From NCBI RefSeq assembly GCF_000002235.5, contig NW_022145611.1, forward strand, positions 1-64,000: 64,000 nucleotides of DNA. Reading direction: 5' to 3'. The notes beneath the pieces were generated by a model. The model saw only the letters and a program-made list of their open reading frames with translations. It did not search any database and had not been told where the DNA came from. This DNA is from Strongylocentrotus purpuratus (taxonomy: Eukaryota > Echinodermata > Echinoidea > Camarodonta > Strongylocentrotidae). Positions 53,501 through 62,613 of this stretch are shown here, in pieces. Each line of letters starts with the position of its first letter. Position 1 is the stretch's first letter. A program made the position numbers and the translations under genes.

Positions 53501-56500
53501 GAGCAGAATCATTTTGTGCTCGACAAAGACACACATCCTTGGGTAAAGAGGTCCGATATTATTAATTTTTTTAGTTATATTTTTTCATTGACAGTATACT
53601 ATTAAATATCAGGAATATTGGATGCTCTGTTTCAAACACAGTCCAGATTGCCGCGCAATGAATTATCTCATGCTTCTTGTCCAAAAACCATATCTAACTG
53701 GTTTTTAAAACGGTATCATTTTAATTTCCATTTCCTCCTCAACAAAGGAGAAAATAACATTTGATACTCTTTCTTTAACAAGCGGCTCTCTGAATTAGTT
53801 AGAATACCTCTTTTGCTACATCTACAACAAGAAGTATTAATATGAAAAAAAATACATGGAGATTACCAGTGTGACACATTGGTCTAGTGGACAGGCAAAC
53901 GCCTGGCATCTGGAAGGTATCGGGTTCGACACCCAGCTAGTGCTTTTTTTTTTTTTTTGCTTTTTTTTATTATAAATCTTTGAAAAATAAAAACTGATGT
54001 TAAACCCATTTTTATCTCACTCAAAGAGTGATAAAATAATTATTGTTGGTAATGTTGATGTATGGGAAAGGGTTCCAAATCTCAATATGTCAATGGATTC
54101 CTCAAATGAAATTGAAAAAAGGGCCTATGGTGAGGGGGGAGCAGCTGAGTGTAGGAAAAACTGTAAGGGAGCCCCTTTGGGGGTCTTTTTTTTGGACTTT
54201 TTTGACGCGGTCGTCAGCTAGCTGGCGGTCGTCAGCGTAGCCAGTGGCCGGTAGCGTTAGCCCCAAAGCCATGTCCAATTTTTAAACTACATTACTTTCC
54301 TCCTTTTATTCACTCTGTACAGTCCCATGCTATCCTTTTCGAGTCTGTAAACAACTTTACAACATGAATTCAATGATGGGCAAGGTTTTACTTCTCATAT
54401 GAAAGCGCCCAAACTTCGCGAGGTGATTCAAGCCCAATATGGGCTAACAACTGGCCTGCATACCCGAGCAGAATCATTTTGTGCTCGACAAAGACACACA
54501 TCCTTGGGTAAAGAGGTCCGATATTATTAATTTTTTTAGTTATATTTTTTCATTGACAGTATACTATTAAATATCAGGAATATTGGATGCTCTGTTTCAA
54601 ACACAGTCCAGATTGCCGCGCAATGAATTATCTCATGCTTCTTGTCCAAAAACCATATCTAACTGGTTTTTAAAACGGTATCATTTTAATTTCCATTTCC
54701 TCCTCAACAAAGGAGAAAATAACATTTGATACTCTTTCTTTAACAAGCGGCTCTCTGAATTAGTTAGAATACCTCTTTTGCTACATCTACAACAAGAAGT
54801 ATTAATATGAAAAAAAATACATGGAGATTACCAGTGTGACACATTGGTCTAGTGGACAGGCAAACGCCTGGCATCTGGAAGGTATCGGGTTCGACACCCA
54901 GCTAGTGCTTTTTTTTTTTTTTGCTTTTTTTTATTATAAATCTTTGAAAAATAAAAACTGATGTTAAACCCATTTTTATCTCACTCAAAGAGTGATAAAA
55001 TAATTATTGTTGGTAATGTTGATGTATGGGAAAGGGTTCCAAATCTCAATATGTCAATGGATTCCTCAAATGAAATTGAAAAAAGGGCCTATGGTGAGGG
55101 GGGAGCAGCTGAGTGTAGGAAAAACTGTAAGGGAGCCCCTTTGGGGGTCTTTTTTTTGGACTTTTTTGACGCGGTCGTCAGCTAGCTGGCGGTCGTCAGC
55201 GTAGCCAGTGGCCGGTAGCGTTAGCCCCAAAGCCATGTCCAATTTTTAAACTACATTACTTTCCTCCTTTTATTCACTCTGTACAGTCCCATGCTATCCT
55301 TTTCGAGTCTGTAAACAACTTTACAACATGAATTCAATGATGGGCAAGGTTTTACTTCTCATATGAAAGCGCCCAAACTTCGCGAGGTGATTCAAGCCCA
55401 ATATGGGCTAACAACTGGCCTGCATACCCGAGCAGAATCATTTTGTGCTCGACAAAGACACACATCCTTGGGTAAAGAGGTCCGATATTATTAATTTTTT
55501 TAGTTATATTTTTTCATTGACAGTATACTATTAAATATCAGGAATATTGGATGCTCTGTTTCAAACACAGTCCAGATTGCCGCGCAATGAATTATCTCAT
55601 GCTTCTTGTCCAAAAACCATATCTAACTGGTTTTTAAAACGGTATCATTTTAATTTCCATTTCCTCCTCAACAAAGGAGAAAATAACATTTGATACTCTT
55701 TCTTTAACAAGCGGCTCTCTGAATTAGTTAGAATACCTCTTTTGCTACATCTACAACAAGAAGTATTAATATGAAAAAAAATACATGGAGATTACCAGTG
55801 TGACACATTGGTCTAGTGGACAGGCAAACGCCTGGCATCTGGAAGGTATCGGGTTCGACACCCAGCTAGTGCTTTTTTTTTTTTTTGCTTTTTTTTATTA
55901 TAAATCTTTGAAAAATAAAAACTGATGTTAAACCCATTTTTATCTCACTCAAAGAGTGATAAAATAATTATTGTTGGTAATGTTGATGTATGGGAAAGGG
56001 TTCCAAATCTCAATATGTCAATGGATTCCTCAAATGAAATTGAAAAAAGGGCCTATGGTGAGGGGGGAGCAGCTGAGTGTAGGAAAAACTGTAAGGGAGC
56101 CCCTTTGGGGGTCTTTTTTTTGGACTTTTTTGACGCGGTCGTCAGCTAGCTGGCGGTCGTCAGCGTAGCCAGTGGCCGGTAGCGTTAGCCCCAAAGCCAT
56201 GTCCAATTTTTAAACTACATTACTTTCCTCCTTTTATTCACTCTGTACAGTCCCATGCTATCCTTTTCGAGTCTGTAAACAACTTTACAACATGAATTCA
56301 ATGATGGGCAAGGTTTTACTTCTCATATGAAAGCGCCCAAACTTCGCGAGGTGATTCAAGCCCAATATGGGCTAACAACTGGCCTGCATACCCGAGCAGA
56401 ATCATTTTGTGCTCGACAAAGACACACATCCTTGGGTAAAGAGGTCCGATATTATTAATTTTTTTAGTTATATTTTTTCATTGACAGTATACTATTAAAT

Positions 56501-58694
56501 ATCAGGAATATTGGATGCTCTGTTTCAAACACAGTCCAGATTGCCGCGCAATGAATTATCTCATGCTTCTTGTCCAAAAACCATATCTAACTGGTTTTTA
56601 AAACGGTATCATTTTAATTTCCATTTCCTCCTCAACAAAGGAGAAAATAACATTTGATACTCTTTCTTTAACAAGCGGCTCTCTGAATTAGTTAGAATAC
56701 CTCTTTTGCTACATCTACAACAAGAAGTATTAATATGAAAAAAAATACATGGAGATTACCAGTGTGACACATTGGTCTAGTGGACAGGCAAACGCCTGGC
56801 ATCTGGAAGGTATCGGGTTCGACACCCAGCTAGTGCTTTTTTTTTTTTTTTGCTTTTTTTTATTATAAATCTTTGAAAAATAAAAACTGATGTTAAACCC
56901 ATTTTTATCTCACTCAAAGAGTGATAAAATAATTATTGTTGGTAATGTTGATGTATGGGAAAGGGTTCCAAATCTCAATATGTCAATGGATTCCTCAAAT
57001 GAAATTGAAAAAAGGGCCTATGGTGAGGGGGGAGCAGCTGAGTGTAGGAAAAACTGTAAGGGAGCCCCTTTGGGGGTCTTTTTTTTGGACTTTTTTGACG
57101 CGGTCGTCAGCTAGCTGGCGGTCGTCAGCGTAGCCAGTGGCCGGTAGCGTTAGCCCCAAAGCCATGTCCAATTTTTAAACTACATTACTTTCCTCCTTTT
57201 ATTCACTCTGTACAGTCCCATGCTATCCTTTTCGAGTCTGTAAACAACTTTACAACATGAATTCAATGATGGGCAAGGTTTTACTTCTCATATGAAAGCG
57301 CCCAAACTTCGCGAGGTGATTCAAGCCCAATATGGGCTAACAACTGGCCTGCATACCCGAGCAGAATCATTTTGTGCTCGACAAAGACACACATCCTTGG
57401 GTAAAGAGGTCCGATATTATTAATTTTTTTAGTTATATTTTTTCATTGACAGTATACTATTAAATATCAGGAATATTGGATGCTCTGTTTCAAACACAGT
57501 CCAGATTGCCGCGCAATGAATTATCTCATGCTTCTTGTCCAAAAACCATATCTAACTGGTTTTTAAAACGGTATCATTTTAATTTCCATTTCCTCCTCAA
57601 CAAAGGAGAAAATAACATTTGATACTCTTTCTTTAACAAGCGGCTCTCTGAATTAGTTAGAATACCTCTTTTGCTACATCTACAACAAGAAGTATTAATA
57701 TGAAAAAAAATACATGGAGATTACCAGTGTGACACATTGGTCTAGTGGACAGGCAAACGCCTGGCATCTGGAAGGTATCGGGTTCGACACCCAGCTAGTG
57801 CTTTTTTTTTTTTTTGCTTTTTTTTATTATAAATCTTTGAAAAATAAAAACTGATGTTAAACCCATTTTTATCTCACTCAAAGAGTGATAAAATAATTAT
57901 TGTTGGTAATGTTGATGTATGGGAAAGGGTTCCAAATCTCAATATGTCAATGGATTCCTCAAATGAAATTGAAAAAAGGGCCTATGGTGAGGGGGGAGCA
58001 GCTGAGTGTAGGAAAAACTGTAAGGGAGCCCCTTTGGGGGTCTTTTTTTTGGACTTTTTTGACGCGGTCGTCAGCTAGCTGGCGGTCGTCAGCGTAGCCA
58101 GTGGCCGGTAGCGTTAGCCCCAAAGCCATGTCCAATTTTTAAACTACATTACTTTCCTCCTTTTATTCACTCTGTACAGTCCCATGCTATCCTTTTCGAG
58201 TCTGTAAACAACTTTACAACATGAATTCAATGATGGGCAAGGTTTTACTTCTCATATGAAAGCGCCCAAACTTCGCGAGGTGATTCAAGCCCAATATGGG
58301 CTAACAACTGGCCTGCATACCCGAGCAGAATCATTTTGTGCTCGACAAAGACACACATCCTTGGGTAAAGAGGTCCGATATTATTAATTTTTTTAGTTAT
58401 ATTTTTTCATTGACAGTATACTATTAAATATCAGGAATATTGGATGCTCTGTTTCAAACACAGTCCAGATTGCCGCGCAATGAATTATCTCATGCTTCTT
58501 GTCCAAAAACCATATCTAACTGGTTTTTAAAACGGTATCATTTTAATTTCCATTTCCTCCTCAACAAAGGAGAAAATAACATTTGATACTCTTTCTTTAA
58601 CAAGCGGCTCTCTGAATTAGTTAGAATACCTCTTTTGCTACATCTACAACAAGAAGTATTAATATGAAAAAAAATACATGGAGATTACCAGTGT

Positions 58695-58765
58695 GACACA
58701 TTGGTCTAGTGGACAGGCAAACGCCTGGCATCTGGAAGGTATCGGGTTCGACACCCAGCTAGTGC
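58695..58765 (+). ncRNA. tRNA-like segment, last complete copy before the gap
   Basis: It has the same A box, B box and D-stem sequence as the reference copy, followed by T16, GC and T8. It shows that the promoter stays intact up to the gap. Confidence 0.6.
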
Positions 58766-58920
58766 TTTTTTTTTTTTTTTGCTTTTTTTTATTATAAATC
58801 TTTGAAAAATAAAAACTGATGTTAAACCCATTTTTATCTCACTCAAAGAGTGATAAAATAATTATTGTTGGTAATGTTGATGTATGGGAAAGGGTTCCAA
58901 ATCTCAATATGTCAATGGAT

Positions 58921-59420
58921 NNNNNNNNNNNNNNNNNNNNNNNNNNNNNNNNNNNNNNNNNNNNNNNNNNNNNNNNNNNNNNNNNNNNNNNNNNNNNNNN
59001 NNNNNNNNNNNNNNNNNNNNNNNNNNNNNNNNNNNNNNNNNNNNNNNNNNNNNNNNNNNNNNNNNNNNNNNNNNNNNNNNNNNNNNNNNNNNNNNNNNNN
59101 NNNNNNNNNNNNNNNNNNNNNNNNNNNNNNNNNNNNNNNNNNNNNNNNNNNNNNNNNNNNNNNNNNNNNNNNNNNNNNNNNNNNNNNNNNNNNNNNNNNN
59201 NNNNNNNNNNNNNNNNNNNNNNNNNNNNNNNNNNNNNNNNNNNNNNNNNNNNNNNNNNNNNNNNNNNNNNNNNNNNNNNNNNNNNNNNNNNNNNNNNNNN
59301 NNNNNNNNNNNNNNNNNNNNNNNNNNNNNNNNNNNNNNNNNNNNNNNNNNNNNNNNNNNNNNNNNNNNNNNNNNNNNNNNNNNNNNNNNNNNNNNNNNNN
59401 NNNNNNNNNNNNNNNNNNNN
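58921..59420. other. Assembly gap (500 N)
   Basis: Exactly 500 N follow GTCAATGGAT, in the middle of a satellite copy. A round 500 is typical of a placeholder of unknown size. The sequence after the gap is not satellite, so the right border of the array is hidden here. Confidence 0.99.
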
Positions 59421-59917
59421 GAGTTCGGAATTCAAGATTCGCACGCACACGTTCGCTGGAGGGGATAGACCATCAGGGCGGCGGAAGTTTCGCTCACCCA
59501 GATTTTCCGGAGTACGTACCCATTCACTCACGTGTTGTGGTTGTGAAGTTTCCATTTCTAAACACGTGCGAGAGTTCGGGATTTCTCGGAAACTGCTGGT
59601 GAGAAGTTACGATCTATTTTTTGCCTCGACTGTCACAAACACTCAACAACGACAAAAAAAACTTTGCTCCTGCAAAATCGTTAACTTCTTCTTCAATAGA
59701 CCCTATCTAAGCCCAACTGGAATTTACACTGATTTAGGAGTTTGGAGAGGTGGGATTCTCGTGGATTGTAAGGTAGGAAATCCTTTGCTTTTGACTTCTA
59801 ATCATTGTTTTCTCCTATAGACTGATTTTGTCGGGCTTTTCCTTCACTCATTTTTTGATACGTGGATTTATCATTGGCTGTATACGCGTGTGAGTGCTCC
59901 ACCGGCGCCGCAGGCGT
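59421..59917 (+). other. Unique flank right of the gap; no gene recognised, weak splice-like signal
   Basis: This is a mixed-composition stretch without repeats that I can see. The reading frame open from the gap to 59820 shows no recognisable domain. One splice-like set is present: GTAAGG at 59768, a branch-like CTAAT at 59798, a pyrimidine-rich run and TATAG ending at 59820. It would make a 53-bp intron. That is short for most animals, so the signals may be chance or may be the end of some other exon arrangement. No transcript evidence is available from sequence alone. Confidence 0.3.
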
Positions 59918-59922
59918 CGCCG
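59918..59922. repeat. Left putative 5-bp target-site duplication (CGCCG)
   Basis: CGCCG directly precedes CACAGTG and is repeated directly after the CACTGTG end at 61406-61412. Confidence 0.45.
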
Positions 59923-59960
59923 CACAGTGGGCCAGGGAGGAACCAAAGTGTGCCAAAACT
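59923..59960 (+). repeat. Left terminal inverted repeat of the CACAGTG element
   Basis: The end has three parts: heptamer CACAGTG; GGCCAGGGAGGAACC; AAAGTGTGCCAAAACT. It matches the inner right end (60763-60800) at 37 of 38 positions, and weaker similarity continues inward to about 59990. It matches the outer right end (61375-61412) in two blocks. Confidence 0.8.
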
Positions 59961-60432
59961 AATTTCTGGGGATTTATTTTCTATTAATCCATAGGAAATG
60001 TTGGATGTCCAGGGATTTCGCTTAAATGGTATTACCAACATTTTCTCTGATATCTAAGCTTTAAGTTGATACCAGATTTGCTGCCCGATTGTGCCCGTTA
60101 TTATGTTAGAGCCGTTTTCATTGCAACATTGCCCGAAAAATGTGTTTATTTTGGTCCGCGGTGTCAGAACAAGTGTCACGCGCCCCCAAGCGCCGTGATT
60201 TATGACCGCGAATCCTTTATGATTCAGCCCCGGACTAAAAACAAACATATTTTTCGGGACAATGTGGCAATGGGAATCGGCTCTAACATGACAACGGGCA
60301 AGATCGGGCAGCCACATTTGGTATCAACTTAAAGCTTAGACATCAGACAAAATGGTGGTATTAAAATATAAGCGGAACTCTGCGGAAATCTAAACGTTTC
60401 CTCTGGATTTATAAAAAACATGGATAATTAGT
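59958..60432. repeat. Large imperfect palindrome inside the CACAGTG element
   Basis: The sequence folds back around about position 60196. The strongest arms are 60046 to about 60170 and about 60220 to 60347, for example TCTAAGCTTTAAGTTGATAC against its inverse near 60325-60345. Weaker pairing extends outward, with AATCC at 59986 facing GGATT at 60405 and ACTAATT at 59958 facing AATTAGT at 60426. Short overlapping open frames on the two strands (60066-60332 plus, 60054-60317 minus) are mirror products of the arms and not genes. It could be an older fold-back element or a head-to-head duplication within the transposon. Confidence 0.85.
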
Positions 60433-60762
60433 CCTTTTTTCAGTGAATTAACCTTTAATATATCATGAAGATTGTGTTTCTATACATTTTAACCAATTCA
60501 TGCAACGAAATGAACTATCAGGAATATGTGAGAGCAATTCATATCAATAACTTCATGTTAAATTGAAAGATTTATAAAATAAGTCACTTTTGCACTAAAA
60601 ACTGTGAATAGGGTCTAGAGGATTTTGCTGTTTGAAGGAGTAAATTTATACCTAGATCTAGTTGTGCTAACCGGAATTAAATATTTTACTGAGGTATTCC
60701 TCAATGTATTACAGTTCAACTGGTCAAGAAGAGAATGAAAGAAAAATAAATCACCAAAAATG
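60433..60762. other. AT-rich interior of the CACAGTG element; nothing recognised
   Basis: No open frame of note, no RNA gene and no clear internal repeat was found between the palindrome and the inner right end. Confidence 0.5.
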
Positions 60763-60800
60763 AGTTTTGGCGCACTTTGGTTCCTCCCTGGCCCACTGTG
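60763..60800 (-). repeat. Inner right terminal inverted repeat of the CACAGTG element
   Basis: This is the reverse complement of the left end with one difference. With 59923 it would define an 878-bp element. The next five bases (TGTTG) do not equal CGCCG, although all three differences are C-to-T. Either the duplication has decayed, or this end belongs to a nested or rearranged copy. Confidence 0.75.
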
Positions 60801-61374
60801 TGTTGCCATGGTTACGCGGACGAGCGTTGAATCGGCTGTGCGTAAACTTTATGCCTAATAATAATCGATGGACATGGGGGAGGAAAAGCGCCTGCACATG
60901 CAGTGTTGCAAATTCTGGCAAAAGAAATACCATACATGGAAAGCTTAGGTTTTGGGGGACATTTTGAGATTAACATCACTGCGGGAATCGGCCGGAAAGC
61001 CCGGAATCCTAATAAACATGCTACTTTTATAAAAAAATGCAATTTTTTCCTTTTTGGTGAAATTTAATGCTCATTTTTCCCAAAATGAAGCTTCCATAAA
61101 TTTGGTCATTGTATTTTCTAATTGGGTTACCAATAGGCAAGAAGTGCACGCAGTATCAAGTTGATTGCTTTTTCCTTCATAAATTCTCAACACCTATTGT
61201 AAAGTTGCCTCTTTTATCATTTTTGGAGCAACATATAGATTTTCCCATGTTCGCAGGGGTATATGACACTTTTAAACTCGCTAAATATTAAAGTATGGGT
61301 GGAAAAATATTCTTTAGAATGTTTTCTTCCCCAAGCGAATGAAAAAAATATAAAATTCACATTCGCCAATTTTG
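60801..61374. other. Interior between the two right ends of the CACAGTG element; nothing recognised
   Basis: The sequence is AT-rich with short open frames on both strands (for example 60767-60967 plus and 60812-61042 minus) that show no domain. It contains no transposase motif I can identify. It may be the remnant of a longer element or of host DNA trapped between ends. Confidence 0.4.
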
Positions 61375-61412
61375 AATTTTGGCACACTTTGAGGCGATGC
61401 TGGCCCACTGTG
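61375..61412 (-). repeat. Outer right terminal inverted repeat of the CACAGTG element
   Basis: Read inward it is CACAGTGGGCCAG, then nine bases unlike the other ends, then AAAGTGTGCCAAAA. The fixed spacing of the two conserved blocks suggests two protein contact sites separated by a spacer. Confidence 0.7.
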
Positions 61413-61417
61413 CGCCG
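61413..61417. repeat. Right putative 5-bp target-site duplication (CGCCG)
   Basis: CGCCG directly follows the CACTGTG end and equals the five bases before the left end at 59923. Confidence 0.45.
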
Positions 61418-61493
61418 GTGTTGGAGCTTCCCGGAGTTAGGTTACCAGCAGTTCCGTGTAGGCCCACCTACCCGCTTGGAGGTAGGGGGCTTC

Positions 61494-61707
61494 CACTATG
61501 AATATGACTGACAAAGAAAGCGGACAAAATATACAGTTCTTTCAGGTAGACAAAGGAACATCCCTTCACTGCTATTATGTAAAAATGTGTAGAACAGGTG
61601 TTACATGCATATTCACCTTTTTACATAATAGCAGTGAAGGATGTTCCTTTGTCTATCTGAGGAACTGTATATTTTGTCCGCTTTCTTTGTCTGTCATGTT
61701 CATAGTG
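61494..61707. mobile_element. Fold-back MITE with CACTA ends (EnSpm/CACTA type)
   Basis: The left arm (61494-61585, 92 bp) and right arm (61618-61707, 90 bp) are inverted copies with only a handful of mismatches and small indels. They are separated by a 32-bp centre. The element starts CACTATGAA and ends TTCATAGTG. The three bases TTC lie directly outside on both sides (61491-61493 and 61708-61710). CACTA ends plus a 3-bp target duplication are the signature of the EnSpm/CACTA superfamily. There is no coding capacity, so it would be moved by a transposase made elsewhere. The high arm identity suggests it is fairly young. Confidence 0.75.
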
Positions 61708-61710
61708 TTC

Positions 61711-62478
61711 GTAGCCAATTATTAAATAAAATTAAAAATAAAGAGGGAATAGGAGACAAATAAAATTAGTGATTATTTGTTGAAGACAAGCTGTTTGGAT
61801 TCGTTTAATTTGTTTCGGAGGCGTAAAAGTTACTGATAATAAATCTAGATTTAGTGGATATCATGGGGGATCTGCTCCCATGAGTTCTGCTACTGTGGAG
61901 GGGTGATTCTAGTCTTCTTCGCAGACTTGGTTAAGTTAATTCTATTCAATATTATATATAACTTAATCAAATTGTAGTGTGTAAACAATTTCCAATAATG
62001 AAATAGTTCTTAGCAATCCTTAGGTTAGTTTAGGGCAAATACTTCAGATTGTTGGACTGTTTGTTTAGTTGGTGGAGGGAGTTGTAACCTAGACATCTAG
62101 GTTAGGTTACTTATATTTTATTACTGAACTAGCTGTGGTTGGAATTTGTATTAATTGTGGTGGTGTTCTGGTGAATCTATAACTGGAATTGCTTTTGATT
62201 GTTTGTTTATCTTGTTGACTGTTCGGTTTTAACTCCGTTGTAGGGGTGTTTTCCGGGGAACAGAAGATATCAGATAAATAGATAGCACTTTTGTTACCGT
62301 GGGTGAGGACTTGGCTCTGGGAGTTTTATCCCAGGGTAGTCGTGAGTCTTGGCGGTGCGGAGGTGGGGCTTCTTCTTCTTTGCAGTGTTGGAATATTAGG
62401 GCATCTATTGCATTATACAGATACAATTATAGCATTTATTTCTTATATATTTTAGGACAGTTTTAGAATATAAGAATA
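61711..62478. other. AT-rich intergenic stretch; nothing recognised
   Basis: No gene, RNA or repeat can be supported here. A 65-codon open frame on the minus strand (62229-62426) has no recognisable domain and no codon pattern that sets it apart. Confidence 0.5.
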
Positions 62479-62520
62479 CTAGCAGGACCCGCGGAAATCC
62501 GCGGGATTCAAGAGGGGGCG
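62479..62520 (-). mobile_element. Helitron-like 3' end (minus strand), possibly the terminus of a longer element
   Basis: Read on the minus strand, a perfect GC-rich hairpin CCCGCGGATTTCCGCGGG (8-bp stems, 62487-62504 region) is followed by TCCTG, then CTAG, then a T. A short hairpin a few bases before CTRR, inserted at an A/T dinucleotide, is the known form of Helitron 3' ends. The TC-type 5' end was not identified, and no Rep/helicase sequence is present. A second, degenerate copy lies at 63700-63737. Confidence 0.45.
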
Positions 62521-62613
62521 GGGGGTGTAAATAGATATATAGAGAATGTCTAAATTAAAACCACCAAGAACGTTATTTGCCATTCAGGCCATTAACAAAA
62601 TATACATGTTTAG

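Larger units (their letters stand above)
1..58920 (+). repeat. Tandem satellite array, ~964-bp unit, about 61 copies, each with a tRNA-like Pol III promoter
   Basis: The same unit recurs head to tail with no interruption. A fixed landmark (GATGTTAAACCC) recurs at about 139, 1072, 2023, 2980, 3941, 4906 and so on to 57854 and 58819. Spacing is 942-990 bp on the left and 964-965 bp on the right. All copies have the same orientation. The window opens inside a copy and an N gap interrupts the last one, so both ends are missing. Each unit holds a tRNA-like segment, a long T tract, a second T tract about 250 bp further on, a short GC-rich block around GTCGTCAGCTAGCTGG, and about 500 bp of AT-rich sequence. 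No unit carries a convincing protein gene, 5S rRNA or snRNA. The array structure is seen directly; its role (centromeric, heterochromatic or RNA-producing) is unknown. Confidence 0.98.
44210..58920 (+). repeat. Homogenised satellite domain (copies 47-62, the last cut by the gap)
   Basis: All copies share the same state at every variable site: CACACCC-type B box, AAATGAAATTG, TTTCCTCC, T8-GGAC-T6, and a first T tract written as T15 or T16, then GC, then T8. Successive spacings are 964 or 965 bp, the one-base difference coming from the T tract. I see no other consistent differences. This is either a recent burst of amplification or an assembler's repeated consensus next to an unresolved gap. 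Confidence 0.9.
59923..61412. mobile_element. Candidate non-autonomous Transib/RAG-like DNA transposon with CACAGTG ends
   Basis: The left end begins CACAGTGGGCCAG and the right end finishes with its inverse, CTGGCCCACTGTG. The 38-bp ends match at 30 positions, arranged as 13 identical bases, 9 unlike bases and 14 identical bases. The five bases outside each end are the same, CGCCG (59918-59922 and 61413-61417). Transib and RAG-like (ProtoRAG) elements are known for CACWRTG-type ends and 5-bp GC-rich target duplications. No transposase is encoded. A third end of the same kind lies inside at 60763-60800 and pairs even better with the left end, so the true boundaries are uncertain. The GC-rich flanks are themselves weakly palindromic, which raises the chance of a fortuitous 5-bp match. 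Confidence 0.5.

Noticed and set aside
1..58920. 5S rRNA, U1-U6 snRNA, spliced-leader or histone gene cluster as the source of the tandem array
   Set aside because: None of the conserved landmarks of these genes that I know were found in the unit on either strand.
1..58920. CRISPR-like array
   Set aside because: The repeats are near 964 bp and contiguous, without short repeats and unique spacers.
58819..59820. Open frame of 333 codons across the gap, and similar long frames on both strands here
   Set aside because: About half of it is N read as open sequence. The part before the gap is satellite and the part after is unrelated.
59925..60798. hAT transposon with CAGTG ends
   Set aside because: The 8-bp flanks expected of hAT elements do not match for either right end, while a 5-bp match adjoining CACAGTG exists. 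Not fully excluded without more copies.
61489..61712. Transib-type assignment of the fold-back MITE (ends CACTATG)
   Set aside because: The 5-bp flanks differ (GCTTC and TTCGT). Only the 3-bp TTC is shared, which fits CACTA/EnSpm better.
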